The notes under the pieces: generated by a model
Databases searched by the model: none
What the model saw: only the letters and a program-made list of their open reading frames with translations
Told to the model about the DNA's origin: nothing
Program-made: the position numbers and the translations under genes
Shown here: one piece after another, positions 36,956 through 44,565 of the stretch
Position numbering within the stretch: the stretch's first letter is position 1
Layout: each line of letters opens with the position of its first letter
Assembly (NCBI RefSeq): GCF_900116905.1
Contig: NZ_FPCG01000010.1
Location: 62,001 to 126,000, forward strand
DNA length: 64,000 bases
DNA from: Micrococcus terreus
GTDB lineage: Bacteria > Actinomycetota > Actinomycetes > Actinomycetales > Micrococcaceae
Reading direction: 5' to 3'

Positions 36956-37507
36956 TCAGGAGTAGACGTGCGGCGCCAGGGTGCCGATGAAGTCCAGGTT
37001 GCGGTACTTCTCGGCGAAGTCCAGGCCGTAGCCGACCACGAACTCGTTGGGGATGTCCTTGCCCACGTACTTCACGTCGATCTCGACCTTCATCGCCTCG
37101 GGCTTGCGGAGCAGCGCGCAGATCTCCACCGAGGCCGGGCCGCGGGACTCGAGGTTGGTCTTGAGCCAGGACAGGGTCAGACCGGAGTCGATGATGTCCT
37201 CCACGATCAGCACGTGGCGGCCCATCAGGTCGGTCTCGAGGTCCTTGAGGATGCGGACCACGCCGGAGGACTGGGTGCCGGAGCCGTAGGAGGAGACGGC
37301 CATGAAGTCCAGCGTGACGTGGGAGTGCATGGCCCGGGAGAGGTCGGCCATGATCATCACGGCGCCCTTGAGCACGGCCACCAGCAGGACGTCCTTGCCC
37401 TCGTAGTCGCGATCGATCTGGGCGGCCAGGCCCTGGACGGTCTCCTGGATCTGCTCCTTGGTCATGAGCACGTGGTCCAGGTCGCCGTGAACGTCCTGTG
37501 CATCCAT
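36956..37507 (-). CDS. hpt: Hypoxanthine phosphoribosyltransferase
   Basis: The 183-residue enzyme has the PRPP-binding motif HVLIVEDIIDSGLTLSWL, the segment LLVAVLKGAVMIMADLSRA and the ending FVVGYGLDFAEKYRNLDFIG. It salvages hypoxanthine and guanine. The ATG at 37507 follows AGGAG. It lies 52 nt after tilS and upstream (on the minus strand) of ftsH, the usual tilS-hpt-ftsH order with the pseudogene inserted between. Confidence 0.96.
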   Translation of the reverse strand: MDAQDVHGDLDHVLMTKEQIQETVQGLAAQIDRDYEGKDVLLVAVLKGAVMIMADLSRAMHSHVTLDFMAVSSYGSGTQSSGVVRILKDLETDLMGRHVLIVEDIIDSGLTLSWLKTNLESRGPASVEICALLRKPEAMKVEIDVKYVGKDIPNEFVVGYGLDFAEKYRNLDFIGTLAPHVYS

Positions 37508-37559
37508 GGGGGCTGCTCCTGCAGTGTCGAGTGGCCGCGGTGGGCCGAGGGGGACGGGG

Positions 37560-38777
37560 TCAGCTGGGCGCACGCTCTGTGGCCGAGCCGGGGGCGTAGA
37601 GCACCAGTCTCGCATACCCCGCAGCCCGCTCACGGTGGGCGACGACCCCACCCGGCAGCTGCACCGGACCGGCCGAGCCTCCCCCCTGCGAGCGCGCCGC
37701 GACCAGCCGATCCACGGCCTGCGCCCGCTCCCGCGTGAGGTCCCGCGCCCCACAGGCCCGGGCGGCGGAGAGGAGGACGCGCAGCCGCACGGCGGTGGGC
37801 AGGGCGGCCAGTCCCTCCAGGTCCAGGGCCAGTGAGTCCAGAGTCACACCCTCCCGACGACGGCCGGCGCCTTCCCCGTCCAGCTCACCGGGGGTGCCCC
37901 CCGGCAGGGTGAGGCGGGTCAGCTCGTCCTCGGCCCACAGGTCCAGGGCCTCGGCGTCCTCGGCGGCGATCTGTGCGGTGCGAGCGAGCGCCCCCCGCAG
38001 CCCGGGCGAGAGTCCCGTCTCGGGGTCCTCGAGGGCGGGCAGGATCTGCGTGCGCACGCGCGAACGGAGATAGGCGGGGTCGGCGTTGGCGGGGTCCTCC
38101 CACCACTGCAGTCCGGCCCAGCGGCAGATCTGCTCGGTGTCCTGACGGGTCAGCTCCAGCAGCGGTCGTAGGATCGGTCCTCGGCGCACGGGGATGCCGG
38201 CCAGGGACCGGGTGCCGGAGCCGCGGGCCAGTCCCAGCAGCACCTGTTCGGCCAGATCGTCCCGCGTGTGGGCGAGCAGGATGGACTGCGCCCCGGTCGC
38301 CTGCAGCGCCTGGTCGAACGCCTCGTGGCGGGCCTTCCGCGCGGCCGCCTCCGGCCCTGCTTCGGCTCCCGGCTCGCGGCCCGTGGGCACGTGGACTCGT
38401 CGGACGAGGACCTCCTGGAACCCCAATCGGCGCGCGCACTCGGCAGCACGCCGAGCCACCTCGGCCGAGTCCGGGTGCAGTCCGTGGTCCACCACCAGCG
38501 CCCCGGTGTGCAGCGGTGGAGGCATGTCCCCCGGGGGCAGGGCGCAGCCGCCAGACCGTGCGTTCTCCTCGAGACGTCGGACCTCGGCGAGCGCCACCGC
38601 GAGCGCCAGGGAGTCCGCACCGCCGGAGAGCCCGACCAGCACACTCCACTGGCCGCGGATCATCTCCTGCACCGCACGCACGGCGCGCTGCAACGGCTGC
38701 GGCCACCGGGTCGGCGGCGGCCAGAGATCCGGGCCGGACGGGGTGCTCAGGACCGACCCCGCATCCGCTCGACCCAC
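37560..38777 (-). CDS. tilS: tRNA(Ile)-lysidine synthetase
   Basis: The PP-loop motif LVGLSGGADSLALAVAL near residues 45-61 and LVVDHGLHPDS identify TilS, which modifies C34 of tRNA-Ile(CAU) to lysidine. The start is uncertain. No ATG precedes the PP-loop at the right distance after the upstream stop at 38747. I use the GTG at 38777, which overlaps the upstream gene by 31 nt and gives about 405 residues. Later GTGs near the core are alternatives. Confidence 0.88.
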   Translation of the reverse strand: MGRADAGSVLSTPSGPDLWPPPTRWPQPLQRAVRAVQEMIRGQWSVLVGLSGGADSLALAVALAEVRRLEENARSGGCALPPGDMPPPLHTGALVVDHGLHPDSAEVARRAAECARRLGFQEVLVRRVHVPTGREPGAEAGPEAAARKARHEAFDQALQATGAQSILLAHTRDDLAEQVLLGLARGSGTRSLAGIPVRRGPILRPLLELTRQDTEQICRWAGLQWWEDPANADPAYLRSRVRTQILPALEDPETGLSPGLRGALARTAQIAAEDAEALDLWAEDELTRLTLPGGTPGELDGEGAGRRREGVTLDSLALDLEGLAALPTAVRLRVLLSAARACGARDLTRERAQAVDRLVAARSQGGGSAGPVQLPGGVVAHRERAAGYARLVLYAPGSATERAPS

Positions 38778-39934
38778 TGCTGGGGGTGGTGCAGCTCGGT
38801 CTCGGTGGGCAGGTGCTCGGGCCCGTCCCAGACGATGTTGAACGCGTCCATCCCCATCTGCTGCACGGCGTGCTTCACGAACCGTTGGCCGTCCCGGTAC
38901 TGGCGCATCTTGGCGTCCATCCCCATCAGGCGGCGCATCCACCGGTCCAGGGCCGAACGGTGGGCGGAGCGATGGTCGAAGCGCTGCCGGATGGTCTTCA
39001 CGGTGGGCACCACGGAGGAGTCGATCCCGTCCATCACCACGTTGGCATGCCCCTCCAGCAGGGACATCACGGCCGTCAGGTGGGACAGGCGAGCCTTGTC
39101 CTCGGGGTCCTGGATCAGGTCCAACAGTCCCATGGAGGCGGACGGGACCTCAGCGTCACCGGAACCCGAGGCCTCAGGTGAGGGGCCGTCGTCGGGAACC
39201 TGGTGGCGGGGACTCCCCCCGGAACGGGCGCTGCCGGCCAGGGAGCGCAGCCCGGAGGTGAGGCGGTCCGGGAGGGTCTCGGCCTTGTCGAACATGCCGG
39301 AGACGAGTGCGGTGATCTCGGTGCGCAGGTGCTCGCGCAGCCAGGGGGCGGCCGCGAACTGCACGCGGTGGGTCTGCTCGTGCAGGCAGACCCAGAGGCG
39401 GAAGTCCTCCGGGTCCACGTTCAGCTCCACCCGGACCTCGGCGATGTTCGGTGCCACCAGCAGCAGCCGTCCACCCTCCGGTCCCGGGGCGGTGCCGTCC
39501 GGGCCGGGCAGGGCGCAGAAGGGCTCGTACTGGCCCAGGACCTTGGAGGCCATGAACGCCAGGACGGTGCCGGCCTCCACCCCGGTGGCGGTGGTGCCCA
39601 GGGCGGTGGAGGCGCGGGCGAACTCCTCCGGGCGGGTCTGCCGCAGGTGTCCGAACGCCGGAGTGAGGAGCGTGGAGAAGGCCTGCACATTGGCCTGCGC
39701 CCAGGTGGGACGGTCCACCACGAGGACCTCGGAGTCACGCAGGTCCCGGGCGGCGTCCAGTCCGGTCAGCCGGTGCACGTGCTCCACGGAGGCGTCCGCG
39801 GCCCAGCGCAGACCGTCGGCCTCCTTGAGCGCCTGGCGGCGGGTGAACCGGGGTCCGGCGGTGCTCAGACGGGCGGCGGTGGCGGCGGCCAGGTCCCAGT
39901 TGACCAGGGACTGCGGGGCGGGGGTGGTCTGCAT
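38747..39934 (-). CDS. DUF2342 family zinc-dependent metalloprotease-like protein
   Basis: The 395-residue protein carries the zincin motif LHEQTHRVQF (HExxH) near residues 184-193, and MSLLEGHANVVMDGID with the likely third ligand region. The family (zinicin-like, once linked to F420 biosynthesis by name) is regularly found next to tilS in actinobacteria, as here. The substrate is unknown. Soluble, with no signal peptide. Confidence 0.87.
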   Translation of the reverse strand: MQTTPAPQSLVNWDLAAATAARLSTAGPRFTRRQALKEADGLRWAADASVEHVHRLTGLDAARDLRDSEVLVVDRPTWAQANVQAFSTLLTPAFGHLRQTRPEEFARASTALGTTATGVEAGTVLAFMASKVLGQYEPFCALPGPDGTAPGPEGGRLLLVAPNIAEVRVELNVDPEDFRLWVCLHEQTHRVQFAAAPWLREHLRTEITALVSGMFDKAETLPDRLTSGLRSLAGSARSGGSPRHQVPDDGPSPEASGSGDAEVPSASMGLLDLIQDPEDKARLSHLTAVMSLLEGHANVVMDGIDSSVVPTVKTIRQRFDHRSAHRSALDRWMRRLMGMDAKMRQYRDGQRFVKHAVQQMGMDAFNIVWDGPEHLPTETELHHPQQWVERMRGRS

Positions 39935-40003
39935 GACTCCATCCCACCACAGGAGTCTGGAGGTGGGGTGGGTCCGGCGTCGGTCAGAACTGCTCAGCGC
40001 AGC

Positions 40004-40516
40004 TCAGCGGGCCGGCGAGGCGCCCGCGGCGTGGTCGGCGGCGGCCTGGAGCAGACCCGCCAGCTCCTCGGCCTGCACGGCCCGCGCCGTGGCCACCACC
40101 GCGCGCAGCTGGTCCGCGGTGCCCAGCATCGCCAGCTGGGAGGCCAGGGTCGCTGGGAGGCGGGGGTCGTCGTCGGGAGATCCTGACGGGGAGGACTCCC
40201 CCGCGGGCCGAACGCGCGAGACGCCCGTGGACAGCACGGGATCGGAGTCCTGCACCTGCTGGAGCACGGCGGGCAGATCGGTCTCGTCCTGGCGCTCCTC
40301 CAGCATGACCAGCCGCTCGTACACCGCCGGGTTGCCGATCTTGATCCGCTGGGCGCTGATCAGCTGGGAGAGCATGGGCGCGGAGAGTCCGAGCACGCCC
40401 GCGAGCGCCCGCTGGCTCAGCCCATAGGCCTGCATCACCGCGCCGAACCGCTCGGAGAGGGGCATGCCGTACAGGGCACGCTGCTGGTCGCGGTGGTCAT
40501 CCGGGGCGGAACGCAT
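40004..40516 (-). CDS. XRE-family transcriptional regulator, divergent from the vWA operon
   Basis: The 170-residue protein has a helix-turn-helix (RFGAVMQAYGLSQRALAGVL, GLSAPMLSQLISAQRIKIGN, about residues 25-64) followed by VYERLVMLEERQD and a helical C-terminal part that may dimerise. The ATG at 40516 is preceded on the minus strand by CACAAT (40529-40524) and a TTTGCG box 17 nt further up, so the message would be almost leaderless. A TTTGC-N4-GCAAA palindrome covers that -35 region, and two more copies cover the divergent promoter. It probably represses both itself and the vWA pair. Confidence 0.85.
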   Translation of the reverse strand: MRSAPDDHRDQQRALYGMPLSERFGAVMQAYGLSQRALAGVLGLSAPMLSQLISAQRIKIGNPAVYERLVMLEERQDETDLPAVLQQVQDSDPVLSTGVSRVRPAGESSPSGSPDDDPRLPATLASQLAMLGTADQLRAVVATARAVQAEELAGLLQAAADHAAGASPAR

Positions 40517-40523
40517 GTCCTGA

Positions 40524-40552
40524 TTGTGCACTTGAGTGTTTGCAGACGCAAA
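40524..40552 (-). promoter_or_regulatory. Predicted promoter of the XRE regulator gene
   Basis: Minus-strand TTTGCG (40552-40547) and CACAAT (40529-40524) are separated by 17 nt; the -10 ends 7 nt before the ATG. The -35 lies inside operator copy O1. Confidence 0.5.
40539..40552. promoter_or_regulatory. Operator O1 (TTTGCAGACGCAAA)
   Basis: Perfect inverted repeat TTTGC-N4-GCAAA lying on the -35 of the regulator's own promoter, 23 nt from its start codon. It suggests autoregulation. Confidence 0.7.
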
Positions 40553-40681
40553 AGGACAGGTCATCTCTCGAGACACTCGCGGCCGACCACCGACCTCGGG
40601 GCAACCGGTCGGGTCTGCCACACTGGACCGTGGAGCATCGGGGCCGTCGCCACCACGGGACGCATCCCGCCCCATGAGGGG

Positions 40682-40695
40682 TTTGCAACTGCGAA
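40682..40695. promoter_or_regulatory. Operator O2 (TTTGCAACTGCGAA)
   Basis: Second copy of TTTGC-N4-GCAAA with a single mismatch (A to G). It overlaps the presumed -35 of the vWA operon, and its centre is 27 nt from that of O3. Confidence 0.65.
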
Positions 40696-40710
40696 CAAGT
40701 GGGGTACATT
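40683..40710 (+). promoter_or_regulatory. Predicted promoter of the vWA operon
   Basis: TTGCAA (40683-40688) and TACATT (40705-40710) are spaced 16 nt apart, 43 nt before the ATG. The -35 falls in operator O2 and the end of the -10 touches O3, a layout typical of repression. Confidence 0.5.
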
Positions 40711-40722
40711 TGCACCAGCAAA
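40709..40722. promoter_or_regulatory. Operator O3 (TTTGCACCAGCAAA)
   Basis: Third copy, perfect TTTGC-N4-GCAAA (extended to ATTTGC/GCAAAT), covering the end of the -10 and the likely transcription start of the vWA operon. Confidence 0.7.
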
Positions 40723-40753
40723 TCTGTTGTCCCGATCACGTCCAAGGGGAATC

Positions 40754-43030
40754 ATGAACGGATCGCATCGCACCCAGACCATGGGAGGCCCGGGGATCGC
40801 CCCCGGCTCCCACCCCGTCCACCGGGCCCCGCTGGCGCGGGTGACCCGAGCGGCACTGGCCACCGCCCTCGCCACCCTGCTGGCCGTCGTCGGGATGGCC
40901 GGGCTGATGCCCGCCTCCGCGGCCGCAGTGGTTCCCGTGGTGACCAGTCCCTCCGCCACCCCGGACGCACCGGAGGGCGGATCCGAGCTGCAGCCGGTGG
41001 TGGTGGTCATGGACTACTCCTCCTCGATGCTGCAGGCCGACGCCGATGAGGACGGGACCACCCGGCTGGAGGCCGCTGAGGCCGCCACGCTGAACCTGAT
41101 CGACAAGGCCCCGGACGGCGCGGACCTGGGCGTGGTGGTCTACGGCGCCAACACTGTGGAGGACTGCGCGGACATCGAGACGGTGCAGTCGGTGGCGCCG
41201 CTGAAGAAGGGCGACCTCAAGAAGAAGATCGAGGCCCTCAACGCCGTGGGCGAGACCCCGATCGGCGCCTCCCTGCTGCACGCGGCGGACGAGCTGAAGG
41301 ACCACGACGGCGAGAAGTCGATCATCCTGGTCTCCGACGGCGAGGAGAACTGCTCCCAGCCCCCGGCCTGCGAGGCCGCCCAGGACCTGGCTGACCGCGG
41401 GATCGACCTGACCGTGCACACCATCGGGTTCAAGGTGAACGACCAGGCCCGTGATGAGCTGACCTGCGTGGCCGAGGCCACCGGCGGAACCTACGTGCAG
41501 GCCGAGAACGCCGAGGAGCTGGAGAGCAGGCTCGAGACCAAGACGGTCCGCGCCTTCCAGGGCTACGTCCCGCAGGGCACCCCCGTCACCGGCGGCGAGA
41601 CCCTGCACGCCTCTCCGCAGCTCGCCCCCGGGCAGTACCTGGACAAGTACGAGAAGGGCGGGTCGAAGATCCACGCCGATGACGGCACCCTGAAGTTCTA
41701 CAACCTGGGCACCATCCAGCCCGGAGAACGCGCCCACTTCTCCGCCCTGCTGATCCCGGACCAGTCCGCACCGGCCGAGCGCGGGGCCTCCTACGCCGGC
41801 CTGAAGGTCGAACTGGTCAACGGCCAGGGCGTCAGCTGCTCCAGCATCGACTCCGCCTACCGTGGCGACGACGACGGCGGTCGGCCGATCGCCGGCTATG
41901 TGCGCAGCAAGGACTACGCCCAGGAGAGCAGTGAACGCTGCTACTCCGACGGCTCCGGTCAGCTCTATGCCAAGGTGATGCGCACCAGCAACCGTCAGAG
42001 CGACCTGGCCCTGCCGGTGGAGCTGAAGTACGTGCTGGAGCCGGCCGTGGACGAGTCCAGCCTGGACACCCCGGCCAGCGAGGCCGAGCCGGTGCAGTCG
42101 GTGACCCTCTCCGACGCCCCGCAGGCGATCGCCGGTGGCGGTAGCTTCAACGACGCCACCGAGGTGGACTCGGGCACGGTCCTCACCGACTCCACCATGC
42201 CGATGGAGAGCCGCTACTACCGGATCCACGTCGGGTACGGCCAGCGACTGAACGTGCGCGCCTCCCAGGCCAATGTGGACGACGCCGGCCCAGATGGAAT
42301 CCACGTGGATGTGTACTCCGCCGTGCGCAGCCCCGTCCGCACTGTGGGCGATGACCTCCTCTACCGCAGCGGCACCGGTGAGACGGCCACCCAGAGCATG
42401 CGGGTGCCGGTCAGCCAGTCCAACCGAGACGGCTCCGTGGGCAGCGACGCCTACCTGGCCGGTGACTACTACGTGGTGGTCTCTGCGCGGAAGTGGACCG
42501 GGGACCGCAATCGCGAGCCCTACCCCTACGACCTCGCCCTCGAGGTGACCGGCGAGGAGCAGGACGGACCCATGGTCGCAGACCCGGGCCTCGGCCAGAA
42601 TCCCTCCACAGTGCAGGACGGGCAGGAGACCCAGTCTCCCGACGACGGCACGGACCAGAGCGCCCAGCCCACCGAGGGCGCGGGTCAGGAGAGCGAGGCC
42701 CCCGTGGCCGGTGCGGGCGGTAATGACGCCGCAGCACCGGGTGACGGTGAGCCGCAGGCTGCGTCCTCTGTCCGGGACAGCGCTCCGCTGCCCTGGTTCC
42801 TGGGCGGCCTGGCCGGCAGCGCCCTGCTCGGCGGCGTCCTGGTGGCCCTGCTGACCCGCCGCGGACCTGCCGCCGCCGGTGGGGCCTCGGGTGTGGCTCA
42901 CACCGGACCGACCGCGCCGATGGGCCACCCCGGGGACAGCCGCGGCACCCTGATCAACGGGCAGCCGCAGCCCCCGTACCCGAACAGCTCCCCGCAGAAC
43001 CCCTACGGCCAGGAAGGACCGCAGCGATGA
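40754..43030 (+). CDS. Secreted, membrane-anchored von Willebrand factor A domain protein
   Basis: The 758-residue product has a signal peptide (about residues 30-57), a vWA domain with a complete MIDAS (MDYSSSM at 86-92, TPIGASL, LVSDGEE), and then a beta-rich region shared with the next gene. A disordered Gln/Pro/Asp/Gly-rich stretch follows, then a membrane helix (WFLGGLAGSALLGGVLVALL) with an RRG stop-transfer and a 54-residue cytosolic Pro/Asn tail. It would sit on the outside of the membrane and bind a metal-dependent partner. AAGGGGA precedes the ATG. The stop overlaps the next start as ATGA. I do not recognise a named family for the region after the vWA domain. Confidence 0.85.
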   Translation: MNGSHRTQTMGGPGIAPGSHPVHRAPLARVTRAALATALATLLAVVGMAGLMPASAAAVVPVVTSPSATPDAPEGGSELQPVVVVMDYSSSMLQADADEDGTTRLEAAEAATLNLIDKAPDGADLGVVVYGANTVEDCADIETVQSVAPLKKGDLKKKIEALNAVGETPIGASLLHAADELKDHDGEKSIILVSDGEENCSQPPACEAAQDLADRGIDLTVHTIGFKVNDQARDELTCVAEATGGTYVQAENAEELESRLETKTVRAFQGYVPQGTPVTGGETLHASPQLAPGQYLDKYEKGGSKIHADDGTLKFYNLGTIQPGERAHFSALLIPDQSAPAERGASYAGLKVELVNGQGVSCSSIDSAYRGDDDGGRPIAGYVRSKDYAQESSERCYSDGSGQLYAKVMRTSNRQSDLALPVELKYVLEPAVDESSLDTPASEAEPVQSVTLSDAPQAIAGGGSFNDATEVDSGTVLTDSTMPMESRYYRIHVGYGQRLNVRASQANVDDAGPDGIHVDVYSAVRSPVRTVGDDLLYRSGTGETATQSMRVPVSQSNRDGSVGSDAYLAGDYYVVVSARKWTGDRNREPYPYDLALEVTGEEQDGPMVADPGLGQNPSTVQDGQETQSPDDGTDQSAQPTEGAGQESEAPVAGAGGNDAAAPGDGEPQAASSVRDSAPLPWFLGGLAGSALLGGVLVALLTRRGPAAAGGASGVAHTGPTAPMGHPGDSRGTLINGQPQPPYPNSSPQNPYGQEGPQR

Positions 43031-44484
43031 GCACGCAGAACCCCACGGTCGAGCACCGCATGTCCCGATCCGACCGGGCCGGTCTCGCTGTCCGGTCCGG
43101 CCGGCCTGGCCGGGCACCTCGGCGAGCCGCCGGGCTCGCCCTGGCCATAGCCCTGGCCGCGTACCCGCTGGCCACCGCCCTCCCGGCGGCCGCGACGCCC
43201 AGCGCGAGCGCGACGTCGTCGGGAAGTGCTGACGCCAACCCCCGCGGACCGGTGCCGGTCTACGAGCCGGCCGGGGAGCAGGTCACCGGCGGATCCGACC
43301 TGGCCGGGGCCGTGGAGATCCAGCCAGGGGTCCACTGGGACACCCTCGAGGCCGGCGACTCCGAGGGCGTCTCCGGGGACGGCACGCAGCGGTTCTACAC
43401 GCTCCCCGCCCTGCAGGAGGGCGAACGGCTGTACGCGGCGGCCGTGCTGGCGGTGGACACCCAGCAGCGCACCGACTCCAACGGCATGGTGGGCCTGGAG
43501 TTCCAGCTGGTCAACCAGCAGGGTGAGAGCTGCAGCAGCCGGGACACGACCAACCACTCGGCGTCCAGTCCCAGTGGGCACCCAGTGGTCACCGCCGTCA
43601 CCGACCCCATGGATCCCGAGCGCAGCTACGGCTGCTTCGAGGACGGTTCCGGGATCGTGGCGGCCCAGGTGCAGCGTACGGGCACCTGGCAGTCAGACAC
43701 GCCCATGCCGGTGGAGCTGCACTTCTGGGTGGCGCCCCCCGTGGATGAGAGCCAGCTGAATGCGGCCCCCACCAGTGCCGAAGCGCCCCAGTCGGTGACG
43801 ATCACCGGGGAGGCCACCCCGCTGGAGGGCGGCTCCTCCTTCGCCACCGCCGTGGAGGCCACCCCGGGCCAGGTCCACGAGGTGGAGATCCGCCCCAGTC
43901 AGGTGCAGTACTTCAAGGTCCCGGTCGAGTACGGCCAGCGCTTGAACTACCGGCTGGCTCAGGGCAACAACCAGGACGCCAGCGTGGCTCGGGTGGAGGG
44001 CAGGATCTTCACCCCGTTGCTCCGGCGGCCCGACTCGACCAACAGCTATGTGCACCTGTTCTACGACACCGTGGGAGAGGTGGTCACCCAGAGCACCTCG
44101 GTGACCACCAGCCCGGACAACCACGGGAGCCACAGCTACGGGAGTCTGAGCATCGCCGGGGACTACTACATCGTGGTGTCCGCCTCGAACGCCCGCGCGA
44201 ACCGCCAGGGCTCCCAGCCCTTCCGGTACCAGCTGGCCGTGGAGCTGACCGGCGAGCCCGGCGGCACCACCGACTGGGTGACTGCCGCGCAGGAGCAGGC
44301 CGCTGAGGCTGCTGGCGATGGGGCCGAGAACGGCGAGAACGGCGGCCAGCCGCAGGCCGCCGGTTCGGGCGGCGGCATGCCCACCGGTGCCGAGCTCGGC
44401 GCGCTGGCCGGAGGGATCGGGCTCGGCGCGCTGCTCTCCGGCGTGGCCTGGCTGCTGCTGCGCCGCCGCGGACAGCAGGCCTGA
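43027..44484 (+). CDS. Secreted, membrane-anchored paralogue of the preceding protein, without vWA domain
   Basis: The 485-residue protein has a twin-basic N-terminus, a signal segment (LALAIALAAYPLATALPAAA, about residues 37-56) and a C-terminal membrane helix followed by RRRGQQA. Its body aligns with the post-vWA region of the upstream protein. Shared landmarks are GLEFQLVNQQGESCSS versus GLKVELVNGQGVSCSS, PPVDESQLNAAPTSAEAPQS versus PAVDESSLDTPASEAEPVQS, VEYGQRLNYR versus VGYGQRLNVR, and IAGDYYIVVSA versus LAGDYYVVVSA. It is translationally coupled (ATGA overlap), so the two are made in fixed ratio and probably form a complex. Function unknown. Confidence 0.8.
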   Translation: MSTQNPTVEHRMSRSDRAGLAVRSGRPGRAPRRAAGLALAIALAAYPLATALPAAATPSASATSSGSADANPRGPVPVYEPAGEQVTGGSDLAGAVEIQPGVHWDTLEAGDSEGVSGDGTQRFYTLPALQEGERLYAAAVLAVDTQQRTDSNGMVGLEFQLVNQQGESCSSRDTTNHSASSPSGHPVVTAVTDPMDPERSYGCFEDGSGIVAAQVQRTGTWQSDTPMPVELHFWVAPPVDESQLNAAPTSAEAPQSVTITGEATPLEGGSSFATAVEATPGQVHEVEIRPSQVQYFKVPVEYGQRLNYRLAQGNNQDASVARVEGRIFTPLLRRPDSTNSYVHLFYDTVGEVVTQSTSVTTSPDNHGSHSYGSLSIAGDYYIVVSASNARANRQGSQPFRYQLAVELTGEPGGTTDWVTAAQEQAAEAAGDGAENGENGGQPQAAGSGGGMPTGAELGALAGGIGLGALLSGVAWLLLRRRGQQA

Positions 44485-44507
44485 GCCGACGGCGCGCCAG
44501 CTCACCC

Positions 44508-44548
44508 TGAGGCCCCGGTGCCGCACACCCGTGCGGACCGGGGCCTCA
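44508..44548. terminator. Bidirectional terminator between the vWA operon and the kinase gene
   Basis: TGAGGCCCCGGT and ACCGGGGCCTCA, continued by CCGCAC and GTGCGG with one bulged base, form an 18-bp stem with a short loop midway between the convergent stops. Confidence 0.8.
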
Positions 44549-44565
44549 GTCCGTCTGGGTCCGTC

